Assembly (NCBI RefSeq): GCF_026625865.1
Contig: NZ_CP113067.1
Coordinates: forward strand, 2,418,001 to 2,482,000
From: Microbacterium sp. SL75
Lineage (GTDB): Bacteria; Actinomycetota; Actinomycetes; Actinomycetales; Microbacteriaceae
Direction of reading: 5' to 3'
Length of the DNA: 64,000 nt
In this document: positions 1-13,639 of the stretch, piece by piece
How the letters are laid out: the number at the start of each line of letters is the position of its first letter
Position numbering within the stretch: the first letter of the stretch is position 1
The notes under the pieces: model-generated
The model's database searches: none
Seen by the model: only the letters and a program-made list of their open reading frames with translations
Told to the model about the DNA's origin: nothing
Position numbers and translations under genes: made by a program

Positions 1-12
1 CCCGCCCGTCGG

Positions 13-18
13 TAGACT
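13..18 (+). promoter_or_regulatory. -10 box of pheS, leaderless start
   Basis: TAGACT lies 8 bases before the GTG start of pheS. In actinobacteria a TAnnnT hexamer at this distance puts the transcription start on or next to the start codon, so pheST mRNA is probably leaderless. No Shine-Dalgarno sequence is visible. The -35 region lies outside the window. Confidence 0.6.
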
Positions 19-26
19 CTCATCTC

Positions 27-1067
27 GTGTCCGACGCACCCGAGATCACCCCTGAGGCCGTCGCCTCCGCGGTCGATGACGCGCTTGCCGCCATCGCCGC
101 AGCCGCGACCACGGCCGAGCTGAAGTCCGCCCGTTCCGCGCACACGGGGGAGCAGTCCTCTCTCGCGCAGCTGAACGCCCAGATGCGCAATGTCGCCCCC
201 GAGCACAAGGCCGCCTTCGGCAAGCTCGTCGGGCAGGCGCGCGGTCAGGTGAACCAGGCGCTCGCCGCTCGAGAGAGCGAGCTGGCCGAAGCCGAGACCG
301 CCGCCCAGCTCGAGGCCGAGCGCATCGACGTCACCGCCCTTCCGCAGCGCGCACGCGTCGGGGCCCGGCATCCGATCTCGCTCCTCCAGGAGCAGGTGTC
401 GGACATCTTCGTCGGCATGGGATGGGAGATCGCCGAGGGCCCCGAGCTCGAGCACGAGTGGTTCAACTTCGATGCGCTGAACTTCGACGTCGACCACCCC
501 GCGCGTCAGATGCAGGACACGTTCTTCGTCGACCCGGTCGCGCGCCACCTGGTGCTGCGCACCCACACCAGCCCCGTGCAGGTGCGGTCGATGCTCGAGC
601 GCGACCTGCCGATCTACGTGCTGTGCCCGGGCCGGGTCTACCGCACCGACGAGTTCGATGCGACGCACCTGCCGGTGTTCACGCAGTTCGAGGGTCTTGT
701 CATCGACAAGAACATCACGATGGCGCACCTCAAGGGCACGCTCGATCACGCTGCGCGCGTGCTGTTCGGGCCCGAGGCCAAGACGCGCTTCCGCGCGAAC
801 TTCTTCCCGTTCACCGAGCCGAGTGCCGAGCTCGATCTGTGGCACCCCACCTTCAAGGGCGGGGCGCGCTGGATCGAGTGGGGCGGGTGCGGGATGGTCA
901 ACCCCAACGTCCTTCGGGCCGCAGGCATCGACCCCGAGGAGTACTCGGGCTTCGCCTTCGGCATGGGCATCGAGCGCACGCTCATGTTCCGCAGCGACGT
1001 GCAAGACATGCGCGACATGGCCGAGGGCGATGTGCGCTTCAGCGAGCAGTTCGGAATGGTGGTCTGA
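27..1067 (+). CDS. pheS: phenylalanyl-tRNA synthetase alpha subunit
   Basis: Catalytic alpha subunit of the alpha2-beta2 class II synthetase that charges tRNA-Phe in the cytoplasm. The 346 aa match the usual bacterial length (about 340). The N terminus (residues 1-95) is the helical tRNA-binding arm. The class II core follows, with MQDTFFVDP near residue 160 and the motif 3 segment GFAFGMGIERTLMF near the C terminus. The GTG start is chosen because a -10 hexamer sits immediately upstream. The stop overlaps the pheT start (TGATG), so the two subunits are translationally coupled. Confidence 0.97.
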   Translation: MSDAPEITPEAVASAVDDALAAIAAAATTAELKSARSAHTGEQSSLAQLNAQMRNVAPEHKAAFGKLVGQARGQVNQALAARESELAEAETAAQLEAERIDVTALPQRARVGARHPISLLQEQVSDIFVGMGWEIAEGPELEHEWFNFDALNFDVDHPARQMQDTFFVDPVARHLVLRTHTSPVQVRSMLERDLPIYVLCPGRVYRTDEFDATHLPVFTQFEGLVIDKNITMAHLKGTLDHAARVLFGPEAKTRFRANFFPFTEPSAELDLWHPTFKGGARWIEWGGCGMVNPNVLRAAGIDPEEYSGFAFGMGIERTLMFRSDVQDMRDMAEGDVRFSEQFGMVV

Positions 1068-3577
1068 TGCGCGTCCCGCTCTCCTGGTTGCGCGAGTACG
1101 TCGACGTGCCCGCCGAGGCCACGCCCGACGACGTCCTCGCGGCTCTGGTGTCGGTCGGCTTCGAAGAAGAGGACGTGCACCGCTTCGAACTGTCCGGCCC
1201 GATCGTGGTCGGAGAGGTGAAGGAATTCACTCCCGAGCCGCAGTCCAACGGCAAGACCATCCGCTGGTGCCAGGTCGACGTCGGCGCCGAGCACGGGGGA
1301 GTGCGCGGCATCGTCTGCGGTGCGGGCAACTTCTTCGAGGGCGACAAGGTCGTGGTGACCCTGCCCGGCTCGGTTCTGCCCGGTCCCTTCCCGATCGCCG
1401 CCCGCAAGACCTACGGCCACGTGTCCGACGGCATGATCGCCTCGGCGAAAGAGCTGGGGCTCGGCAGCGAGCACGGCGGCATCCTGCGCCTGGTCGATCT
1501 CGGGATCGATGCGCCGGTCGGAACGGATGCCATCGCGCTCCTCGGTCTCGACGATCTCGCGGTCGAGATCAACGTCACCCCCGACCGCGGCTACGCCCTG
1601 TCGCTGCGCGGTGTCGCCCGCGAGTACTCGCACGCGACCGGGGCGGACTTCCGCGATCCGGGCCTCGGGCACGATGAGGCTGCAGCGCGCACGCCCTCCG
1701 GTTTCCCGGTCACGGTCGCCGATCAGGCACCCATTCGCGGACGCCACGGCGCGACCGAGTTCGTGGCGCGGATCGTGCGAGACGTCGACCCCTCGCGTCC
1801 GACGCCGCCGTGGATGATCACGCGCCTGTCGCTCGCCGGAATCCGCTCCCTCGGGGTGCTCATCGACATCACGAACTACGTCATGCTCGAGCTCGGCCAG
1901 CCGATCCACGGCTACGACCTCGACCGTCTGCGGGGCGGCATCACGGTGCGCCGCGCGGAGCAGGGCGAGAAGCTCGAGACCCTCGACGGCCAGGTTCGTT
2001 CGCTCCACGCCGAAGACCTGCTGATCACCGATGAGTCGGGGCCGATCGGTCTCGCCGGCGTCATGGGCGGCGGGCTCACCGAGATGAGCGACGCCACGCG
2101 CAACGTGCTCATCGAGGCCGCCACCTTCGACCAGGTATCGATCGCCCGCACCGCGCGTCGACACAAGCTGCCCTCCGAGGCCTCGCGCCGTTTCGAGCGC
2201 GGCGTCGACCCGCTCGTCCCGTACGTGGCGGCGGAGCGCGTCGCCACGCTGATGGTCGAGCTGGCCGGCGGCACGCTCGACACCGAGCTGGGCGCCTCGC
2301 TCGGTTCGACCTACCGTCGCGAGGCCATCACGCTTCCGTCGGGCTTCGTGCCCGGTCTGATCGGCGTCGAGTACACCGACGACGAGATCGTCTCGGCCCT
2401 GCGCCTCATCGGCTGCACGGTCGACGAGCGCGACGGCGGCTGGTCCGTGACCGCACCGTCCTGGCGTCACGACCTCGGCGACAAGTGGACGTTGGCCGAA
2501 GAGGTCGCGCGCATCGAGGGTTACGACCGCATCCCGTCCGTGCTCCCGACGCCCCCGTCGGGTCGCGGCCTCACCTCCGCTCAGCAGGGGCGCCGTCGCG
2601 TGGCGAACGCTCTGGCCTCGGCCGGCTTCGTCGAGACGCCGTCGTTCCCGTTCACCACCGAAGAGCAGAACGCCCTGCACGGCTCGCCGTCAGGCGACCG
2701 GCTGCCGAGCGTGAAGCTCGCGAACCCGCTCGACGGCCTGGCGCCGTTCCTGCGCCGCTCCCTCGTCCCGGCTCTGCTGCAGGTCGCGCACCGCAACGTC
2801 TCACGCGGCATCGTGGATCTCGCGCTGTTCGAGACCGGCACGGTGTTCCTGCCGAAGCCCGGCGTGCAGTACGGCACCCCGTCGGTGCCGCCGCTGGCCG
2901 TGCGACCGGACGCCGCGACGCTCACGGCCCTCGACGCATCGATTCCGCCGCAGCGTCGCCATATCGCCGTGCTGCTGACGGGACACACCGTGGCCAAGCA
3001 GCCCGGCCAGGCCGCGGTGGCAGCGGACCTCGCCGCCGCCGTCGACGCCGTGCGCGTACTCACCGCCGCCGCGGGTCTCGACATCGAGCTGGTGCAGGCG
3101 CAGCGTGCAGCCCTGCACCCGGGTCGCACGGCTCGCGTGCTCGCCGCGGGGACCGACATCGGCTACGTCGGCGAGCTGCTGCCCGCGGTCGCTGCCGCCG
3201 CCGACCTGCCCGGTCGCGTTCTCGTGGCCGAGCTCGACCTCGACGCGATGCTCGAGCTCGCTCACGCGCGCGTGGTCGCGGCATCCCTCTCGAGCTTCCC
3301 GGCCGCGACTCAGGACGTGTCGTTGACCATTTCGACCGACGTCGCCGCCGGCGCGGTGCGTGCCGCGCTTCTCGAGGGCGGGGCTCCGCTTCTCGAAGGC
3401 GCTCGGCTCGTCGACGACTACCGCGGCCCGGGTCTGGCCGAGGGAACGAAGAGCCTGACCTTCGCCCTGCGCTTCCGGGCCGAGGACCGCACGCTCACCG
3501 CAGCCGAGGCGACCGAGGCGAAGCTCGCCGGTGTCGCCGTGGCCGCCGAGCGTTTCGGCGCCGCGATTCGCGACTGA
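1067..3577 (+). CDS. pheT: phenylalanyl-tRNA synthetase beta subunit
   Basis: Beta subunit of PheRS, 836 aa, normal for the family. It starts MRVPLSWLREYVDV, the typical PheT N terminus. Residues about 40-150 are the OB-fold tRNA-binding domain, the middle carries the B3/B4 editing and B5 domains, and the C-terminal 95 residues (FPAATQDVSLTI onward) are the FDX-ACB anticodon-binding domain. The ATG at 1067 overlaps the pheS stop by one base. An open frame continues upstream but only shadows pheS. Confidence 0.97.
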   Translation: MRVPLSWLREYVDVPAEATPDDVLAALVSVGFEEEDVHRFELSGPIVVGEVKEFTPEPQSNGKTIRWCQVDVGAEHGGVRGIVCGAGNFFEGDKVVVTLPGSVLPGPFPIAARKTYGHVSDGMIASAKELGLGSEHGGILRLVDLGIDAPVGTDAIALLGLDDLAVEINVTPDRGYALSLRGVAREYSHATGADFRDPGLGHDEAAARTPSGFPVTVADQAPIRGRHGATEFVARIVRDVDPSRPTPPWMITRLSLAGIRSLGVLIDITNYVMLELGQPIHGYDLDRLRGGITVRRAEQGEKLETLDGQVRSLHAEDLLITDESGPIGLAGVMGGGLTEMSDATRNVLIEAATFDQVSIARTARRHKLPSEASRRFERGVDPLVPYVAAERVATLMVELAGGTLDTELGASLGSTYRREAITLPSGFVPGLIGVEYTDDEIVSALRLIGCTVDERDGGWSVTAPSWRHDLGDKWTLAEEVARIEGYDRIPSVLPTPPSGRGLTSAQQGRRRVANALASAGFVETPSFPFTTEEQNALHGSPSGDRLPSVKLANPLDGLAPFLRRSLVPALLQVAHRNVSRGIVDLALFETGTVFLPKPGVQYGTPSVPPLAVRPDAATLTALDASIPPQRRHIAVLLTGHTVAKQPGQAAVAADLAAAVDAVRVLTAAAGLDIELVQAQRAALHPGRTARVLAAGTDIGYVGELLPAVAAAADLPGRVLVAELDLDAMLELAHARVVAASLSSFPAATQDVSLTISTDVAAGAVRAALLEGGAPLLEGARLVDDYRGPGLAEGTKSLTFALRFRAEDRTLTAAEATEAKLAGVAVAAERFGAAIRD

Positions 3578-3705
3578 GCATTCCACGCGTTCTGGAGCGT
3601 CGCCGGCTCAGGCCGTGCGGCGCTTCGGCGTTCCCGCCGTCGGCGGATTCTCTCGTCGACGGCGTGGTGTGCGTCACACGCTCGGACGCGATCGCGCACG
3701 GTGGG

Positions 3706-3804
3706 CCTGCCCTCACCGCCGGTAAGGGGGGCTGCCGGAAGCGCCCGGCGATGAGGGCAGGTACTTCATCATACCGGTTGTTTGTCCCCCATTTGGGGGA
3801 CAAA
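3706..3804. other. structured intergenic region with three hairpins
   Basis: Between pheT and the arg leader lie three inverted repeats in series. CCTGCCCTCA (3706-3715) pairs exactly with TGAGGGCAGG (3752-3761). GGTA/TACC forms a small stem at 3761-3776. TTTGTCCCCC (3781-3790) pairs exactly with GGGGGACAAA (3795-3804) across a 4-base loop. The last could act as a terminator for pheST, although it lies 200 bases after the stop and has no T tract. A small RNA is also possible. The rest of 3578-3900 shows no gene. Confidence 0.5.
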
Positions 3805-3865
3805 GGGGGGCGGGCATCTCAGTTCGTGCTCGCATCGATCGTCACCGGCCGGCGGGAGGCTCGAT

Positions 3866-3895
3866 TTGCCCCCATCCCTGCGCTGCGGATACCCT
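3866..3895 (+). promoter_or_regulatory. promoter of the arginine leader ORF
   Basis: A TTGCCC -35-like box (3866-3871) and a TACCCT -10 box (3890-3895) are 18 bases apart. The ATG of the leader peptide is 6 bases after the -10 box, so this transcript should start leaderless at the leader ORF. Confidence 0.5.
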
Positions 3896-3901
3896 CGCCA
3901 C

Positions 3902-3997
3902 ATGTCGTCGATCACCGTGCGCACCGAGGAGCTCTTCGTGAGCACCGGTGGCGAGCGTCGACGTCGGGTCGCGCGCCGATTCTCGGCGACCTCGTAA
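3902..3997 (+). CDS. arginine-rich leader peptide upstream of argC
   Basis: A 31-codon ORF ending in TAA 82 bases before argC. Residues 18-27 are ERRRRVARRF, with six arginine codons in eight consecutive positions (CGT CGA CGT CGG GTC GCG CGC CGA). That is the classic layout of an amino-acid leader peptide sensing charged tRNA-Arg, here in front of the arginine biosynthesis genes. Its ATG sits 6 bases after a -10 box and no ribosome-binding site is seen, so it is probably translated leaderless. The arginine run overlaps a hairpin (3967-3991). Inference: cis-acting attenuation leader, not an independent protein. I do not know of a described homologue. Confidence 0.7.
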   Translation: MSSITVRTEELFVSTGGERRRRVARRFSATS

Positions 3998-4034
3998 CCC
4001 GCCTTCGGTCGGGCGTACGGGCGTCGCCGCCCCG
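3967..4034 (+). promoter_or_regulatory. candidate arg attenuator hairpins
   Basis: Hairpin 1 (3967-3991) has GCCGA and TCGGC around a 3-base loop, extended by GGTC/GACC, and overlaps the arginine codon run. Hairpin 2 (4006-4034) pairs CGG...GGCG with CGCC...CCG around a 9-base loop with a 3x3 internal loop. CGACC (3987-3991) can instead pair with GGTCG (4007-4011), linking the two as alternatives. This fits ribosome-mediated attenuation, but no T tract follows hairpin 2, so termination might be Rho-dependent. Confidence 0.45.
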
Positions 4035-4068
4035 GTTCACGCTGATTTCAGCACCAGCCCCGACTCGT

Positions 4069-4075
4069 AAGGTGG
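4069..4075 (+). promoter_or_regulatory. argC ribosome-binding site
   Basis: AAGGTGG, 4 bases before the argC ATG, is a good Shine-Dalgarno sequence, so argC is read from a leadered mRNA. The same bases also make a TAAGGT -10-like box (4068-4073), so an extra leaderless argC promoter cannot be excluded. Confidence 0.55.
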
Positions 4076-4079
4076 ATAC

Positions 4080-5129
4080 ATGACCCTCTCGGTCGCCGTC
4101 TCCGGCGCTTCCGGCTATGCGGGCGGCGAGATCCTCCGCCTCCTGGCCTCTCATCCCGACGTCGAGATCCGCACCGTCACCGCGCACTCCAGCGCGGGGC
4201 AGCCCCTCGTCGCCCACCAGCCGCACCTGCGTTCCCTCGCGCACCTCGAGCTGAAACCGACGACTCCCGAGGTGCTCGCCGGGCACGACGTGGTGTTCCT
4301 CGCCCTGCCGCACGGGCAGTCCGCGCAGTACACCGACGCCCTGGCCGAGACCCCGCTCGTGATCGATGCGGGTGCCGACCACCGCCTCACCTCGGCGGAG
4401 GACTGGGCGGCGTTCTACGGCGGGGCTCACCCCGACCCGTGGGCCTACGGCGTCCCCGAACTGCCCGTCGCGGGGGGAAAGCAGCGCGAGAACCTCCGCG
4501 GGGCCGCGCGTATCGCCGCTCCCGGCTGCAACGCCTCCACCGTCGCTCTCTCCCTCGCTCCCGGTGTCGCCGCCGGAGTCATCGATCCTTTCGACATCGT
4601 GTCGGTGCTCGCCGTGGGTCCCAGTGGTGCCGGGAAGTCGGCCAAGACGAACCTCCTCGCGAGTGAGATCCTCGGCTCCGCCAACCCATATGCCGTTGGC
4701 GGTACGCACCGTCACATTCCCGAGATCCGCCAGGCGCTGGTGGCAGCCGGAGCGCCGAGCGACGGCGTACGGCTCTCTTTCACTCCCGTTCTGGTTCCGA
4801 TGTCGCGCGGCATCCTCGCCACCTCGTCCGCTCCGATCCGGGAGGGAGTGACGGATGCCGAGATCCGCGGTGCCTGGGAGACGGCTTACGCCGACGAGCC
4901 CTTCGTCGAGCTGCTTCCCCAGGGCGTCTTCCCGCGGACGGCCGACGTGCTCGGCGCCAATATCGCATCGATGGGAATCGCGATCGATCGCGCGGCGAAC
5001 CGGGTGACGGTCGTCGCGGCGGTCGACAATCTCGTCAAGGGCACCGCCGGCGCTGCCATCCAGTCCATGAACCTGGCGCTGGGTCTCGCCGAGACCACCG
5101 CCCTTCCCCTGAACGGAGTCGCCCCGTGA
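4080..5129 (+). CDS. argC: N-acetyl-gamma-glutamyl-phosphate reductase
   Basis: NADPH-dependent third step of arginine biosynthesis, reducing N-acetylglutamyl phosphate to the semialdehyde. It is 349 aa. The Rossmann motif GASGYAGGE is at residues 9-17 and the catalytic cysteine is C150 in APGCNAST. It is the first gene of argCJBDF; its stop overlaps the argJ GTG start by 4 bases. Expression is probably controlled by the leader ORF upstream. Confidence 0.97.
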   Translation: MTLSVAVSGASGYAGGEILRLLASHPDVEIRTVTAHSSAGQPLVAHQPHLRSLAHLELKPTTPEVLAGHDVVFLALPHGQSAQYTDALAETPLVIDAGADHRLTSAEDWAAFYGGAHPDPWAYGVPELPVAGGKQRENLRGAARIAAPGCNASTVALSLAPGVAAGVIDPFDIVSVLAVGPSGAGKSAKTNLLASEILGSANPYAVGGTHRHIPEIRQALVAAGAPSDGVRLSFTPVLVPMSRGILATSSAPIREGVTDAEIRGAWETAYADEPFVELLPQGVFPRTADVLGANIASMGIAIDRAANRVTVVAAVDNLVKGTAGAAIQSMNLALGLAETTALPLNGVAP

Positions 5130-6279
5130 GCGTGACCGCCCCCGCAGGATTCGAGGCCGCCGGTGTGGCGGTCGGCCTGAAATCGACCGGCGCGCGCGAC
5201 GTCGCCCTCGTGGTCAACCGCGGCCCGCTCAAAGTGGGTGCCGCCGTCTTCACGTCGAACCGCGCCAAGGCCAACCCGATCCTCTGGTCGGAGCAGGTCG
5301 TCAAGGACGGCACGATCGAGGCGGTCGTCCTGAACTCCGGCGGGGCCAACTGTTTTACCGGTTCGTTCGGCTTCCAGACCACTCATCAAACCGCTGAGCG
5401 CGCCGCCGAGCTCCTCGGCGTCGGGGCGGGCGATGTGGTGGTGTGCTCCACCGGCCTCATCGGCACGGGGGACGAGGCGTTCCGGGCCAAGGTTCTGCGG
5501 GGCGTCGACGAGGGCGTGGCCGCCCTGTCCGCCGAGGGCGGAGAAGACGCGTCGCTGGCGATCATGACCACCGACTCCCGGCCCAAGCGCGCGGTCCACG
5601 CCGGTGAGGGATGGTCGATCGGCGGGATGGCGAAGGGCGCCGGCATGCTCGCCCCGGGCCTGGCGACCATGCTCGTCGTTCTCACGACCGACGTCGTGCT
5701 CGACGCCGCCGAGGCCGACGCGGCCCTTCGCTCTGCGACGCGGGTCAGCTTCGACCGCCTCGACTCCGACGGGTGCATGTCGACCAATGACCAGGTCACG
5801 CTCCTCGCCAGCGGAGCCAGTGGCATCCGCGTGGATGCCGATGAGTTCGCCGCCGCGCTCGCCGCGGTGTGCGACGATCTGGCCGCGCAACTGCAGGGCG
5901 ATGCCGAGGGCTCCAGCCACGACATCACGATCGAGGTCGTGAACGCCGCGAGCGAGGACGATGCCGTCGAGGTCGGTCGCTCGGTCGCTCGGAACAATCT
6001 GTTCAAGGCGGCGATCTTCGGCAACGACCCCAACTGGGGCCGCGTGCTCGCCGCGATCGGCACGACCGACGCGGCCTTCGACCCGTACGACGTGGACGTA
6101 TGGATGAACGGGGTGCGCGTGTGCACCGCCGGCGGCCCCGACCGCCCCCGCGAAGACGTCGACCTCACCCCGCGCGCCACCGACCTCGTCATCGACCTGC
6201 GCGTCGGCGTGGCGACGGCGACGATCCGCACCAACGACCTCACGCACGACTACGTCCACGAGAACAGCGCTTACTCCTC

Positions 6280-6283
<4 letters not shown>
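5126..6283 (+). CDS. argJ: glutamate N-acetyltransferase/amino-acid acetyltransferase
   Basis: Moves the acetyl group from N-acetylornithine to glutamate, making arginine synthesis a cycle. It is 385 aa. The self-cleavage site is Ala180-Thr181 in GLATML, where Thr becomes the nucleophile of the beta chain. The GTG start overlaps the end of argC, and the stop overlaps the ATG of argB (ATGA). Presence of ArgJ explains why no argE-type deacetylase is needed here. Whether it is mono- or bifunctional cannot be told from sequence alone. Confidence 0.96.
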
Positions 6284-12046
<5,763 letters not shown>

Positions 12047-12058
12047 GTATCAGCTATT

Positions 12059-12097
12059 CGCTTATCAAGACGAGATAATAAGCGTTAGACTTATCTC
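12059..12097 (+). promoter_or_regulatory. satD promoter with two overlapping operator-like repeats
   Basis: The -10 box TAGACT (12086-12091) is 6 bases before the ATG of the next gene. Two inverted repeats with the same 12-base spacing overlap it: CGCTTAT (12059-12065) with ATAAGCG (12078-12084), and GAGATAA (12072-12078) with TTATCTC (12091-12097). A protein bound here would block the promoter. The satD product has its own helix-turn-helix, so autoregulation is the simplest reading. Confidence 0.6.
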
Positions 12098-12745
12098 ATG
12101 ACCGTCGCTGTGATCGCCGACATCATCGCCTCTCGGCGACTCGACGATCGCGCCGGCGCGCAGCGGGCCATCGTCGAGTCGGTGCGCATGGTTCAGCATG
12201 ATCTGCCCGTCGCCGGGGGCCCCCTCGCGCCCGTCGTGGGCGACGAGCTGCAAGGCGAGTACGACGACCTCTCCGGTGCGCTCGCCTCGCTCCTGCTGCT
12301 GCGCCTGGCCCTGCCCGACGACGTCGACTGCCGTTTCGGTGTGGGAGTGGGGGAGGTGCGACCGATCGAGCTCGCCGACCGCACCGTCCCCGAGGGTCCG
12401 GCATGGTGGGCCGCTCGAGAGGCCATCGACCACATCGAACGGCTGCAGACCCGCGCCGCGCCGCTCGCGCGCACCTGGATCGTTCTCGCCGAGGGGCAGG
12501 ATGCCAGCATGACCGAGACCATCGCGCTGGCCCGCGCCTACGCCCTGAGCCGCGACCAGCTCGTGTCGGCCATGAGCGAGCGATCGCGTCGGTTGACCTA
12601 CGGACGCTGCGTCGGACGCTCTCAGCGCGAACTCGCCGACATCGAGGGCATCAGTCAGTCCGCGGTATCGCAGGCGCTCTCCGCCGCAGGCTCCGCCGCT
12701 CTCGTCGAGGGCTTCGCGGCTCTCACCGCGCGGGTGCGCTCATGA
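12098..12745 (+). CDS. SatD family protein
   Basis: 215 aa. The N-terminal MTVAVIADIIASRRLDDR and the VVGDELQGEYDD segment are typical of SatD proteins (satD-satE of the Streptococcus mutans sat locus). Residues about 170-195 (SQRELADIEGISQSAVSQAL) form a sigma-70 region 4-like helix-turn-helix, so DNA binding is likely. ATGA overlap with the following membrane protein gene makes a satDE-like pair. Molecular function unproven; the operator-like repeats at its promoter suggest it represses itself. Confidence 0.8.
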   Translation: MTVAVIADIIASRRLDDRAGAQRAIVESVRMVQHDLPVAGGPLAPVVGDELQGEYDDLSGALASLLLLRLALPDDVDCRFGVGVGEVRPIELADRTVPEGPAWWAAREAIDHIERLQTRAAPLARTWIVLAEGQDASMTETIALARAYALSRDQLVSAMSERSRRLTYGRCVGRSQRELADIEGISQSAVSQALSAAGSAALVEGFAALTARVRS

Positions 12746-13455
12746 TCGCCGCCGGCCTCCTGCTGCTCGCGGTGGGCGCGGTCGACCTCATCCGTCAGAT
12801 GATCCGCACGCGGCGCTGGCTCGCCTTCGCCGTGGCATCCCTAGCTCTCGTCGTCGTCTCGGCGGGACTGGATGCCGTGATCGCCGGGCTCCTCGCCGTC
12901 GCCGTCGCCGCCATCTGGACGTGGGTCGTGCCCGAAGACGGTCCCGCTCGAGCGGGGCTGTGGCCGGTCGCCCTGCTCGCGCTCGCCGCAGCGGCGTGCG
13001 TGGTCATCGCGCCGGGGCGCGAGCGGCCGGGCCTGCTCGGCGAGGCGTGGGCCGCCTATCGGCCGGGGGCGTCGGCGTCGATCGACGTCGCCGTCCTCGT
13101 CATCGGCTCGCTGGTGTTCCTGCTGGAGTCGGGCAACGCGGTGGTGCGCATCGCGTTGCGGTCCGAGATGGGCGGGCGCGCGGCCGATCCCGAGCGCGAC
13201 GCGGTGCCGACCCTCAGAGGCGGTCGACTCATCGGGCCGCTCGAGCGCATCCTCGTCTTCGTGCTGACGCTGACCGGGGCGTACACGCTGCTCGCCGCGG
13301 TGCTCGCGGCGAAGGGAATCGTGCGATTCCCCGAGATCTCGCGCGACCGCGACGACGGAGACCGCGCCGAGTACTTCCTCATCGGCAGCCTCGTGAGCTG
13401 GGTCACCTCGCTCGCGGTCGCATTCCTCGTGTGGTGGGGCGTGCACGCGCACTGA
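12742..13455 (+). CDS. membrane protein paired with SatD (SatE-like position)
   Basis: 237 aa with five to six hydrophobic segments and a short charged region near residues 155-180. It starts at the ATG overlapping the satD stop. Co-transcription with satD matches the satD/satE arrangement, and membrane placement is clear from the sequence. I recognise no catalytic motif. Its role may be to relay a membrane signal to the DNA-binding partner; this is inference from gene order only. Confidence 0.7.
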   Translation: MIAAGLLLLAVGAVDLIRQMIRTRRWLAFAVASLALVVVSAGLDAVIAGLLAVAVAAIWTWVVPEDGPARAGLWPVALLALAAAACVVIAPGRERPGLLGEAWAAYRPGASASIDVAVLVIGSLVFLLESGNAVVRIALRSEMGGRAADPERDAVPTLRGGRLIGPLERILVFVLTLTGAYTLLAAVLAAKGIVRFPEISRDRDDGDRAEYFLIGSLVSWVTSLAVAFLVWWGVHAH

Positions 13456-13627
13456 CGCGTCGCGCGAGGGACACCGACTGAGGCCGACACGGTCGATGGT
13501 CATCACCGAGGGAGACGGCTTCGAGAACGCTGCTTCTTCCCGCTGAGCCGCCCGCCGCCGGCCAGTCTCCGCGGCGACCCCGCTGAGCGCCCGGGCGATG
13601 GCATCCGGACTCGGACACCCCCGCTGA

Positions 13628-13633
13628 TAGCCT
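13628..13633 (+). promoter_or_regulatory. -10 box of tyrS
   Basis: TAGCCT is 6 bases upstream of the GTG start of tyrS, supporting a leaderless mRNA and this start codon. The 13456-13627 stretch before it holds no gene I can support. Confidence 0.5.
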
Positions 13634-13639
13634 AAACCG

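Noticed and set aside
746..2680. Very long minus-strand open frame opposite pheS/pheT
   Set aside because: Shadow of strongly coding plus-strand genes in GC-rich DNA; the translation is low-complexity with no family features.
3781..3804. Hairpin as a T-box or other known riboswitch
   Set aside because: None of the conserved T-box bases are seen and no aminoacyl-tRNA gene follows directly.
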